DNA of 64,000 bases from Pedobacter yonginensis (GTDB lineage: Bacteria > Bacteroidota > Bacteroidia > Sphingobacteriales > Sphingobacteriaceae): the NCBI RefSeq assembly GCF_003173595.1, contig NZ_QGNZ01000002.1:682001-746000 (forward strand), given 5' to 3'. Positions 33,458-41,886 of the stretch are shown piece by piece (within the stretch, counting starts at the first letter, position 1; each line of letters begins with the position of its first letter). Below the pieces are notes generated by a model. The model did not search any database and was not told where the DNA came from. It saw only the letters and a program-made list of their open reading frames with translations. The translations under genes and the position numbers were made by a program.

Positions 33458-34642
33458 ATGAAAAGGTTGTTTTTTGTTTTCGCATTATTAGTTCCGCTAA
33501 TTATTCATGCTCAAACCATTAAAACAGATGTGTTGGTGATTGGAAATGGCGATGCCGCGTTGGCTGCCGGAATGCAGTCCTATAAATCGGGAGTTAAAAC
33601 GGTAATTTTGAGTCAAAGTTCGGGCTTTATAAGTCAGAAATCATTGGCTCAAAAATCAGCAGAAATTCAAAAACTATATCAAATTTTGAGCACTTGGGAG
33701 GTTAAAAAATCTGCTCAAATGGCCACTCCACCAGATGACAAAAAGAATAAAAACCTCAAAAAAACCATAGATAGCTCCACCTTTTTAAATGTAATTCATA
33801 ATGTATTGTACACGGAAATTAGTCGTGCAGGGAACGGATGGGATTTAAAACTGGCAAACGGACAAAGTTTAAAAGCGAAGATTCTTGTTTTGGTTGATAA
33901 CCCTGCGAAAGTGTTAGGCACATTAAAAATTAAAGACCTTGCCTTGGCTAAAACGGAAGTTTTAAGCTACAGCAATAACCTGTACAGAACAACAATTGCA
34001 GCCGTATCTGCCTCAGAGCCACGACAACTCTCCCTGTATAACTTACTGATTACCAATCAAGAAAACTTATTGCATATCCCGCCAGGAAACATCGAAATTG
34101 GACAAGCTACTGGCGCTACCGCAGCATATGCAGCATTTTTTGAAACCAAAACAAGCCTATCGAACTTAAAACGAATTCAAGGAGAACTTTTAAGCTATAA
34201 ACTTGCCCTAATGCCTTTTGATGATGTAAAAGCAACAGACTCGAATTGGCTGGCCATCCAAAAAATCGGTGTTACAGGGATTTTGAAGGCCGAACTCAAA
34301 AATGGCAAAGCTTATTTTAACCCAGAAGCATTGGTAACTTACGATGAGATTAAACAGCCCGTAAAAGACTACTACTACAAAGCGCAAATTTGGTTTGACG
34401 ACCATAAAAATGTACCCATAAATTTAGAAAACACCGTTTCCTTAGTTGCCTACACCGGTAATAAATCTGTAGAGGCCACAAAAACAGAATTGCAAAAAAA
34501 GTGGAACAAAAATTATAAGTTCGCATCCAAATATGATTTGAAAAAAAATCTCTCCCGTAGAGAATTTTCAGTCATCATAAACGAATATTTAAAGCCCTTT
34601 GACGATGTAAATGTCGATAAAACTGGGCGGGTAATTCGATAA
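33458..34642 (+). CDS. Degenerate FAD-dependent oxidoreductase-like exported protein
   Basis: This 394-residue protein has a signal peptide ending at IIHAQ. Residues 22-50 read KTDVLVIGNGDAALAAGMQS, a dinucleotide-binding strand in which one glycine of GxGxxG is replaced (GNGDAA). The central substrate and FAD regions of the secreted Bacteroidetes oxidoreductases that I would expect are short. The C-terminal SRREFSVIINEYLKPFDDV resembles the end of those longer proteins. It may be a shortened paralogue with lost flavin binding. No partner genes are apparent. Confidence 0.55.
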   Translation: MKRLFFVFALLVPLIIHAQTIKTDVLVIGNGDAALAAGMQSYKSGVKTVILSQSSGFISQKSLAQKSAEIQKLYQILSTWEVKKSAQMATPPDDKKNKNLKKTIDSSTFLNVIHNVLYTEISRAGNGWDLKLANGQSLKAKILVLVDNPAKVLGTLKIKDLALAKTEVLSYSNNLYRTTIAAVSASEPRQLSLYNLLITNQENLLHIPPGNIEIGQATGATAAYAAFFETKTSLSNLKRIQGELLSYKLALMPFDDVKATDSNWLAIQKIGVTGILKAELKNGKAYFNPEALVTYDEIKQPVKDYYYKAQIWFDDHKNVPINLENTVSLVAYTGNKSVEATKTELQKKWNKNYKFASKYDLKKNLSRREFSVIINEYLKPFDDVNVDKTGRVIR

Positions 34643-34791
34643 CTTAACAATGCGCTTCTTTTATTGGCGGTAATTTCAATCCCCGATTTGTTGAATAAGA
34701 TATAATCCCTTAAACAAGGGTTGTAACATTTCCATTTCCTAGTGAATTTCGGCAACCTAATATTTAAATTGCGGTACCCAAACTAAAATTC

Positions 34792-37182
34792 ATGAAGAAA
34801 TATTTACTTTTCCTTTCGATTTTTGCCGTCGAATATTCTTTTGCCCAACAAATTGCTCCACTAACGGTAGAAAAAATTATGCGAGACCCAAAATGGATGG
34901 GAATTGCACCTACAAATTACCGTTGGACAGCAGATAGCAAAACGGTTTATTTTAATTGGAATCCAGAGAACAAGCCAAAGGAAGAATTATTTAAAGTTTC
35001 AACTTCATCCAATAAGCCAGTAAAAGCTGTAGAAAAGGAAGATGAAAAATTATTAGGTGCGAACTACATTTACAACAACGACAATTCTTTAGGCCTAATT
35101 GAAAAAATTGGCGATATCTACCTGCAAAATTTCAAAACCAATAAAGAAATGCGCTTAACCAATACCATGGAAAGAGAAAGCAACCCTGTTTTCTTAACCA
35201 ATGGAAATGTGGTGTACCAACTGGGCGACAACCTTTATGAAGTCAATTTAAAATCAGCCGAAACCAAACAGTTAACCAATTTTGTAAAGGGAAAGAAACC
35301 CAATAGAATAGAAGCAAAACCAGCTACAGATCAAGATAAGTGGTTAAGGGCCGAACAAACCGAATTATTTGACATCATCAAGAAAAGAAATTCTGAGGGG
35401 CGTGGTACAAGAGGCGCTGGTGGACCAAGAGGTCGCTTTGGTGGCGCAACAGCCGATACCAAATCGCTCAGAGAAATATATGCAAATGATAAATTTTTAA
35501 ATGCCGTAACCATCAGTCCTAATGGGCGTTACATTACCTACAAACTCACAAACCCAGCTTTAAACAACCACAACACCATAGTACCCAATTACGTAACCGC
35601 TTCTGGTTACACTGAGGATATTTCAGGTCGGACAAAAGTTGGCGAAAACGAAAATATTTCAGAAGGTTATATTTATGACACCCAGCGAGATTCGGTTTAT
35701 TCGATCCAGCTCTCTACCATTCCCGGGATTAAGGATGTGCCAGAATTTTACAAAGAATACCCAAAACAACTTGAAGCATTAAAAAAGAAAAACGAAGATA
35801 GACCTGTAAATTTCTTCGGCCCTTTATGGAATGGAAATGGAACAACGGCGATAGTAGTAGCCACTTCAATCGATAATAAAGATCGATGGATTTTAAAACT
35901 CGATGCTTCTACAGGGAGCCTGTCTTTGTTTGATCGTCAACATGATGAGGCTTGGATTGGAGGACCTGGCATTAGTGGCTTCTTTCAGGGCACTACAGGT
36001 TGGATAGATAACAATCGCTTTTACTACCAAAGTGAAGCCACTGGATACTCGCATGTTTATGTTGCTAATATCGTAACAGGGGAGAAAAAACAACTTACCT
36101 CAGGGAAGTGGGAAGTACAAACTTTAAAGCTTTCTAAAGATAAAAGCACATTCTATTTTACGGCCAACAAAGAGCATCCCGGAATTACGAATTTCTTTAA
36201 AATTGGCGTAAATGGTGGCGAACCCGTTCAAATAAGCACAATGAAAGGCTTAAATGACATTAGCCTTTCTCCTGATGAAAAATGGCTTGCCATTAATTAT
36301 TCGTTTATGGATAAGCCAGCAGAGCTCTACCTACAAGCCAATAAACCCGGTGCGAAAGCGGTAAAAATTACACAATCTACTTCGGCTGAATTTAATTCAT
36401 ACAAGTGGCGCCAGCCTGATATGGTTACCTTCAAAAACCGTTATGGAACAGATGTTTATGCACGGGTTTATAAATCCGATCAGCCGCACCCAAATCATCC
36501 GGCAGTGGTATTTGTACACGGAGCGGGCTATTTGCAGAATGTACATTTCGGTTGGAGCACGTATTTCAGGGAGTTTATGTTTAATAACTTACTCGCCGAT
36601 AACGGTTACACGGTTATAGATATTGATTACACTGGAAGTTCTGGCTATGGCAGGGATTTTAGAACAGGCATTTATCGCCACATGGGCGGAAAAGATTTAA
36701 CCGATCAGGTAGATGGCGTTAAGTTTTTAGTTGAAAAATACGGTGTTAATCCAAAGCATGTGGGTTTATATGGTGGTTCTTATGGTGGCTTTATCACTTT
36801 GATGGCTATGTTTAACGAAGCAGAAGTGTTTTCGAGCGGTGCGGCATTGCGCTCTGTAACCGATTGGGCACATTATAACCACGGTTATACATCAAATATT
36901 TTAAACGAGCCTTTTAATGACCCGATTGCCTATAAACAAAGCTCGCCAATTTACTTTGCAGATAAGCTTAAAGGAAACTTATTAATGGCCCATGGTATGG
37001 TTGATGTAAATGTTCATTTTCAAGATATTATTCGACTAACACAGCGCTTTATTGAGCTGGGCAAAAACAATTGGGAGTTGGCTGTATATCCTGTTGAAGA
37101 TCATGGCTTTGTAGAGCCCAGCAGTTGGACAGATGAATACAAGAGGATTTTTAAATTGTATGAAAACACCTTGAAAAAATAA
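34792..37182 (+). CDS. S9 family prolyl oligopeptidase (DPP IV/acylaminoacyl-peptidase-like)
   Basis: This 796-residue protein has a signal peptide ending at YSFAQ. An N-terminal beta-propeller (about 40-520), including a Gly/Arg-rich insertion RGTRGAGGPRGRFGG near 205-219, is followed by an alpha/beta hydrolase domain (about 545-796). The triad is Ser in LYGGSYGGFITL, Asp in AHGMVDVNVHF and His in VEDHGFVEPSS. It should cleave dipeptides or oligopeptides, often after proline, in the periplasm. Confidence 0.93.
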   Translation: MKKYLLFLSIFAVEYSFAQQIAPLTVEKIMRDPKWMGIAPTNYRWTADSKTVYFNWNPENKPKEELFKVSTSSNKPVKAVEKEDEKLLGANYIYNNDNSLGLIEKIGDIYLQNFKTNKEMRLTNTMERESNPVFLTNGNVVYQLGDNLYEVNLKSAETKQLTNFVKGKKPNRIEAKPATDQDKWLRAEQTELFDIIKKRNSEGRGTRGAGGPRGRFGGATADTKSLREIYANDKFLNAVTISPNGRYITYKLTNPALNNHNTIVPNYVTASGYTEDISGRTKVGENENISEGYIYDTQRDSVYSIQLSTIPGIKDVPEFYKEYPKQLEALKKKNEDRPVNFFGPLWNGNGTTAIVVATSIDNKDRWILKLDASTGSLSLFDRQHDEAWIGGPGISGFFQGTTGWIDNNRFYYQSEATGYSHVYVANIVTGEKKQLTSGKWEVQTLKLSKDKSTFYFTANKEHPGITNFFKIGVNGGEPVQISTMKGLNDISLSPDEKWLAINYSFMDKPAELYLQANKPGAKAVKITQSTSAEFNSYKWRQPDMVTFKNRYGTDVYARVYKSDQPHPNHPAVVFVHGAGYLQNVHFGWSTYFREFMFNNLLADNGYTVIDIDYTGSSGYGRDFRTGIYRHMGGKDLTDQVDGVKFLVEKYGVNPKHVGLYGGSYGGFITLMAMFNEAEVFSSGAALRSVTDWAHYNHGYTSNILNEPFNDPIAYKQSSPIYFADKLKGNLLMAHGMVDVNVHFQDIIRLTQRFIELGKNNWELAVYPVEDHGFVEPSSWTDEYKRIFKLYENTLKK

Positions 37183-37286
37183 GATTTAGGTGATCATTTG
37201 ATGATTCGATAATGTGATGATTAAATCGCAAAGGTTAAAAATGATATAAAGCCATAGATATTTGCTTTTCAGTAATTCCACCCACC

Positions 37287-37310
37287 ATGGTACGTTACCC
37301 GACGTACCCT
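37287..37310. repeat. Palindromic repeat, copy B of the ATGGTACGTG family
   Basis: ATGGTACGT and ACGTACCCT (one mismatch) flank a 6-nt loop. With the next 54 bp it forms the first unit of a 78-bp tandem repeat whose second unit starts at 37365. The same palindrome occurs at 102-125. Confidence 0.75.
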
Positions 37311-37364
37311 CTATGATGGATTGATTTACTCTTTGTTCATTCAATTAGATACTATGCAACCGCC

Positions 37365-37388
37365 ATGGTAGGTGCCCTCACGTACCAT
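37365..37388. repeat. Palindromic repeat, copy C of the ATGGTACGTG family
   Basis: ATGGTAGGTG and CACGTACCAT (one mismatch) around a CCCT loop. The flanking ATGATGGA, TTTGTTCATT and AAATACTAT blocks recur with the same spacing as after copy B, so the whole 78-bp unit is duplicated (about 37285-37440). The 448-bp gap between the S9 peptidase and peroxiredoxin genes otherwise holds only AT-rich spacer and the promoter at 37574. Confidence 0.75.
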
Positions 37389-37573
37389 TAATGATGGATA
37401 TTATTTGCTATTTGTTCATTTAAATTAAATACTATTCCGAACGTATATTGATGAAATCTCAATCCTTTTAACCTTCCATCAAAAAAATAGCAAGAATTTA
37501 TACATAAGTTTATAGTTATAGATTTTAACTATATCATCATCAATAAATACAATTAACTATTAATAAATCTGGG

Positions 37574-37604
37574 TTGATTAAGAAGTGATTTCACCGTACC
37601 TTTG
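37574..37604 (+). promoter_or_regulatory. Promoter of the peroxiredoxin operon
   Basis: TTG (37574-37576), 20 nt and TACCTTTG (37597-37604) match the Bacteroidetes promoter, followed 26 nt later by ATG 37631. No OxyR- or PerR-type operator is evident by eye. Confidence 0.7.
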
Positions 37605-37630
37605 CGGCATAAAATTAATTAATAAAAATT

Positions 37631-38263
37631 ATGGCAATAGTAGGTAAAAAATTCCCGAGTGTTAGTATAGATGCAATGTCAGATATGGGTGATGATTTGA
37701 AAATCAACGTATTTGAAGAAGCTGTAAATAAAAACAGCAAAGTTTTATTATTCTGGTATCCAAAAGATTTTACATTCGTTTGTCCTACAGAATTACATGC
37801 TTTTCAAGCTGCTTTACCTGAGTTCGAACAAAGAAATACAATAGTAATTGGCGCATCATGCGATACCAACGAAGTTCACTTTGCTTGGTTAAATACTCCA
37901 AAAGATAACGGCGGAATTGAAGGTGTAACGTATCCAATTTTAGCAGATACACACAGACAATTATCTGGCCTTTTAGATATTTTAGATCAAGAAGTTCATT
38001 ACGATGAAGAAGGAAATGAATCTTTCTCTGGCTCAAATGTTTCTTTCAGAGCTACTTACCTAATTGACGAGACTGGCAAAGTTTTCCACGAGAGTGTTAA
38101 CGATATGCCATTAGGTAGAAATGTTAAAGAATATTTACGTTTGATTGATGCTTATACCCACGTTCAAAAACATGGCGAAGTTTGTCCTGCAAACTGGGAA
38201 GAAGGAAAAGAAGCGATGAACGCAAACAGAACTGGCGTTGCTGAATATTTAGCCGCTAACTAA
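37631..38263 (+). CDS. Typical 2-Cys peroxiredoxin (AhpC/TSA family)
   Basis: This 210-residue peroxidase reduces hydrogen peroxide and organic peroxides. The peroxidatic cysteine is C51 in DFTFVCPTE and the resolving cysteine C185 in GEVCPANW. The GLLDI and YLIDETGKV segments are normal for AhpC/Prx1 type. The next gene, a thioredoxin-like protein, starts 14 bp later and is the likely electron donor. Confidence 0.94.
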   Translation: MAIVGKKFPSVSIDAMSDMGDDLKINVFEEAVNKNSKVLLFWYPKDFTFVCPTELHAFQAALPEFEQRNTIVIGASCDTNEVHFAWLNTPKDNGGIEGVTYPILADTHRQLSGLLDILDQEVHYDEEGNESFSGSNVSFRATYLIDETGKVFHESVNDMPLGRNVKEYLRLIDAYTHVQKHGEVCPANWEEGKEAMNANRTGVAEYLAAN

Positions 38264-38277
38264 TTAAACAAAACATT

Positions 38278-38586
38278 ATGTTTTTAGAATTAACAGAAGA
38301 TAATCTTCAACAGTATTTGGCCGATAACTCTAAAGTTATGGTTCAGTATGCTGCATCTTGGTGTGGTAACTGCAGAATCATGAAACCAAAGTTTAAAAAA
38401 CTGGCTTCAGAAAATGAAGATGTAGCTTTCTTGATTGTTGATGCAGAGAAACTTCCAAATTCGCGCAAATTTGCAAACGTTGATAATTTACCAACATTTG
38501 CGGCTTTTGAAGGTGGTAATTTGGTAGATCAGGTGCAAACGAACAAAGCAGAAGGTTTAATTGAGCTATTTAACAAGATAAAGTAA
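38278..38586 (+). CDS. Thioredoxin family protein
   Basis: A 102-residue single thioredoxin domain without a signal peptide, hence cytosolic. The active site is WCGNC (C29, C32), with a variant NC in place of the usual GPC, and the cis-proline segment NLPTFAAF is present. The operon position directly after the peroxiredoxin suggests it recycles that enzyme. It overlaps the next gene at TAATG (38584-38588). Confidence 0.9.
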   Translation: MFLELTEDNLQQYLADNSKVMVQYAASWCGNCRIMKPKFKKLASENEDVAFLIVDAEKLPNSRKFANVDNLPTFAAFEGGNLVDQVQTNKAEGLIELFNKIK

Positions 38587-38834
38587 TGAAGATTCCAGTT
38601 ATAAGACAATTGTTTCAAAATACCACCCCTGCTCAGTTAGAAACTACATTAGAAGTTTTAGAAGCCTTTTGCGAATTTAGAGGCGTTAGTGAGCATGAAG
38701 TGGACGTTGCAGGCGAAATGATTACCAATATTTGCGGTGCGCTAGAGGTACATCAAATGGTAAGTGAAGGCGCAGTTGAAAAAGATGCTTTAAATGCTTT
38801 TGGCCAAAAAGTAATGGGTTCAATTGATCGATAA
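38586..38834 (+). CDS. DUF6952-like small helical protein
   Basis: This 82-residue protein overlaps the thioredoxin stop by one base, so it is translationally coupled. The sequence is helical and acidic, with two cysteines (EAFCEFRG and TNICGALEV). It fits the small DUF6952 family found after peroxiredoxin/thioredoxin genes in Bacteroidetes. The function is unknown; the conserved pairing points to peroxide detoxification. A terminator follows. Confidence 0.75.
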   Translation: MKIPVIRQLFQNTTPAQLETTLEVLEAFCEFRGVSEHEVDVAGEMITNICGALEVHQMVSEGAVEKDALNAFGQKVMGSIDR

Positions 38835-38860
38835 TTTCTTTCAGGTACCTTTAAAATAAG

Positions 38861-38894
38861 AAACCCTTTGCGAAAATCGCAAAGGGTTTTTTTT
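38861..38894 (+). terminator. Strong terminator of the peroxiredoxin operon
   Basis: AAACCCTTTGCGA and TCGCAAAGGGTTT form a perfect 13-bp stem with a 3-nt loop, followed by eight T. Confidence 0.9.
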
Positions 38895-39037
38895 GTTAGG
38901 CAGGTTGATTGACAACTGGCTTAAATTAGTATCGCATCGCCTACATGGAAAGTGGTTTACTGAGCTCTGGATAACAAAAGCATCTTTTAAAAAAAGCTAA
39001 ACCCTTGATATACATTCAGGGTGCTCATTTAAAACAA

Positions 39038-41635
39038 TTAAGCCAAATTTCTTCCGGCATTTACAATGCCGAAAACCGTTCTAACCGCTAACTTTTCTAA
39101 AGCGTGCTGATCGGTTTCATTCTGGTTGTGCTGAAGTTTTTCTAAGGCAAAATGTTGGATGAGCACCAAAGGCAAAATAATTCTTTCACGGGTGGCAATA
39201 GATTTTTTGTCGACAGGATAGTTTGCCATTAAAACAGGCTGCCCAGATAGCTTTAACAACATCTGCTTGGTTAACTCAAACTCATCATGCAACTGCTTCC
39301 AAAAAGCACCAAACTCTTTATCATTGGCTAAATGGGCTGTAATTACAAAGTCTGATTTGCTCATACTCATCATACAATTATCTACGATTGTTTTTAAGTA
39401 ATCAGAATCCTCGTAAACCTTAACCACTTTAGCCCAGTTGCCTGCTTGTTCTTGGGTTTTTAAAGCCGTTCCCATTCCATAAAAGCCTGGTACATTTTGT
39501 TTTAACATGCTCCAAGCCGTTACAAAACTAATGGCCCTTAAATCTTCTAACTTCATTTCGCCGCCACCATTTCGTTTTACCGGACGACTGCTGATGTTGG
39601 CTTGTGACAATAGTTTAAGTGGAGATAATTTTTCCAAATAGCTCACAAAAAGTGGGTGCTCACGCAAATCAACAAAAGCTTTGTAGCTTTCTTCCGCCAT
39701 TTCATCAAGCAAAGCTTTATTATCTGCATCTAAAAGAATATTATGTTTTTCTTTTAACCCAGAAGTTAAACCAGCATTAATTAGCTGCTCTATGTTAAAT
39801 TCGGCACTTTCTACCGATCCGTATTGCGAACTGATGGTTTGCCCTTGCACGGTTAACTGCATGTTTTTATTGGCAATTTCTTTACCCATAGATGCATAAA
39901 AACGATGCGTTTTACCTCCGCCACGTGCTGGTGGTCCGCCGCGCCCGTCAAAAAAGGCCAATTGGATATTGTGTTTTGCAGATACTGCTGATAGCGATGT
40001 TTTGCCATTAAAAATAGACCAGTTTGCCATTAAATAACCGCCATCCTTTGTACTGTCTGAATAGCCAAGCATAATATCTTGCTTATTGCCTCGGCTGGCT
40101 AAATGCGCCTTGTAAAACGGATTGCTGTAAAGCGTATCCATAATCGCCGCAGCGCCTTTTAAATCGTTTACCGTTTCAAAGAGGGGCACAAAATCAATGG
40201 TTAGCGAATCTTTACTCCAGCCGTTCCAAAGGAAGAGCTCAATTAGCTGCAAAATATCGCTGGCTTGCTGGCAATTGCTGATAATAAAACGGTGACAGGC
40301 TTTTTCGCCATTTCGTTTTTGAATACCCTTAATTTCCTGAATTACATCAATGGTATCTTTTATCAAAGCGTCTGCTTCAGTGGCATACACAATGGTGGCC
40401 TCTTTAAACGAAATCAATTTCAGTTTCTCTGCTTCAGAGAGTTGATCATAATTTGCTGGATATAAAGATGATATGGGTTTGTTTTGTCTGCAATAATCAT
40501 GTACACTTCTTAAAACTCTACTGTCTTGGCGAATATCTAATGAAGCAAAATAATTACCGTATAAATCAATCTTACGGATCAAATCATTAACCAAATCAAC
40601 AAATAAGCCATCATGTTCGATTAATAAGGTTTCTTTAATTTTATTTAGGTTTGCTCGGAGTTCATCCGAAATATCATGCAGTTCGCAAGTTTGGTCAAAG
40701 GCATTTTTATACAGCACATCATGTAGATGGGCAATGTTCTCTTCCACCCCTCTAAAGGTTATACGGCGTTTAATTACTCTAAAATCGCGATAATAACAAC
40801 GGAATAAAATCTGGCGAAGCATTTTAGATACTTCCAAAGTGGTATCTGCATGTATATTTGGGTTACCATCTCGGTCACCTCCTGGCCAGAAACCCAATTC
40901 CAAGATTTTTTTGGTCTCCAGGTTATATTCATCCAGATTTTGATCAATTTCTTCTTGGATATTTGCCGCCGCAAAGTAAAAGGTGTTTTCTAAAAACCAA
41001 GCTAAGTTTAGGGCTTCATCAACAGGTGTAGGCGACTTTTTATTAAAGAATGGTGTTTTACCCAATTGCTGTAAAAGAGAATTCATCGAGGTGATGTCAT
41101 TGTCTCTAATGGCTTTAGTTAAATCGGTAATAATCGCCAGCACACTGCCTGGGTAAAATTGGGTTGGGTGTGCCGTTAAAACCAAGCGCAAAGAAAGTTC
41201 GTCAATTAGCCTTTCAATTTTTGCCAACATAGGTTTGTTATCGGCATTCTTTTTTAAGATAAAAGCGAGCGTACTTTGCTCATCTGTAGTGTTTAACTTG
41301 GTAAATGATGCATCTTCCACGGCATCAAAAAGCACAACTTGACGCTCTATATATTGGATGAAACGAAACAGTAAATCTATAATATCCTTGCGATCTTTAT
41401 AGCTGGTGTACTTGGCAAAAAACTCTTCTATGATTTGAGCTGGTTTTTGCCCATTTGCAATTCCCTCTTCACAACTTTTAAAGAATAGTGGCAATAGCGT
41501 GCCTGTATCCTTAATTTTATAGAATGGAAGGGTTAGAAATAAGCTATTAAAGAGTTCGAATTTTGAGATGACCTCATTATTAAAAATAGATTCGCGCTGA
41601 GTTGTTAAACGTAGTTTAGGCATGGGCTTAAGCAA
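39038..41635 (-). CDS. ppc: Phosphoenolpyruvate carboxylase
   Basis: This 865-residue cytosolic enzyme makes oxaloacetate from PEP and bicarbonate, replenishing the TCA cycle. Landmarks include VLTAHPTQFYPGS, the GGDRDGNPN block, YSDSTKDGGY, and FDGRGGPPARGGGKTH with catalytic histidine and arginine residues. The C-terminus is NAGRNLA rather than the QNTG of E. coli, typical for the Bacteroidetes branch. The first ATG (41635) is used; M5 is an alternative. It is monocistronic on the minus strand. Confidence 0.94.
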   Translation of the reverse strand: MLKPMPKLRLTTQRESIFNNEVISKFELFNSLFLTLPFYKIKDTGTLLPLFFKSCEEGIANGQKPAQIIEEFFAKYTSYKDRKDIIDLLFRFIQYIERQVVLFDAVEDASFTKLNTTDEQSTLAFILKKNADNKPMLAKIERLIDELSLRLVLTAHPTQFYPGSVLAIITDLTKAIRDNDITSMNSLLQQLGKTPFFNKKSPTPVDEALNLAWFLENTFYFAAANIQEEIDQNLDEYNLETKKILELGFWPGGDRDGNPNIHADTTLEVSKMLRQILFRCYYRDFRVIKRRITFRGVEENIAHLHDVLYKNAFDQTCELHDISDELRANLNKIKETLLIEHDGLFVDLVNDLIRKIDLYGNYFASLDIRQDSRVLRSVHDYCRQNKPISSLYPANYDQLSEAEKLKLISFKEATIVYATEADALIKDTIDVIQEIKGIQKRNGEKACHRFIISNCQQASDILQLIELFLWNGWSKDSLTIDFVPLFETVNDLKGAAAIMDTLYSNPFYKAHLASRGNKQDIMLGYSDSTKDGGYLMANWSIFNGKTSLSAVSAKHNIQLAFFDGRGGPPARGGGKTHRFYASMGKEIANKNMQLTVQGQTISSQYGSVESAEFNIEQLINAGLTSGLKEKHNILLDADNKALLDEMAEESYKAFVDLREHPLFVSYLEKLSPLKLLSQANISSRPVKRNGGGEMKLEDLRAISFVTAWSMLKQNVPGFYGMGTALKTQEQAGNWAKVVKVYEDSDYLKTIVDNCMMSMSKSDFVITAHLANDKEFGAFWKQLHDEFELTKQMLLKLSGQPVLMANYPVDKKSIATRERIILPLVLIQHFALEKLQHNQNETDQHALEKLAVRTVFGIVNAGRNLA

Positions 41636-41812
41636 TAGTTTTATATAGGGTAATACTACAAAAAATGCGTAAACTATTAAAATTCTAAGCCTTACAATTT
41701 GGAAAATTGACGAATATAATTTAATTTTAAAATCTTATTTGGGTGTTTGATACTTGGATAAGAACATTTGCAATGTTTAAGGGCATTGCATTGATTGTTA
41801 ATTTTTTGGGTT

Positions 41813-41849
41813 AAAACAGCCGATGTAATAAAATACACCGGCTGTTTTT
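41813..41849 (-). terminator. Hairpin ending the efflux operon
   Basis: AAAACAGCCG (41813-41822) pairs with CGGCTGTTTT (41839-41848), extended by TGTA/TACA inside. Read on the minus strand it ends in TTTT and lies 38 nt after the MFS stop; read on plus it ends in TTTTT, so it could work in both directions. Confidence 0.7.
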
Positions 41850-41886
41850 ATTTAAGCCCTTTAAGTCGAGCTCAAAACAGGAAAAT

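Noticed and set aside
39920..39935. CACGTG-containing sequence inside ppc
   Set aside because: GCCACGTGCTGGTGG shares only the core CACGTG with parS, and it encodes the conserved GGPPARGGG loop.
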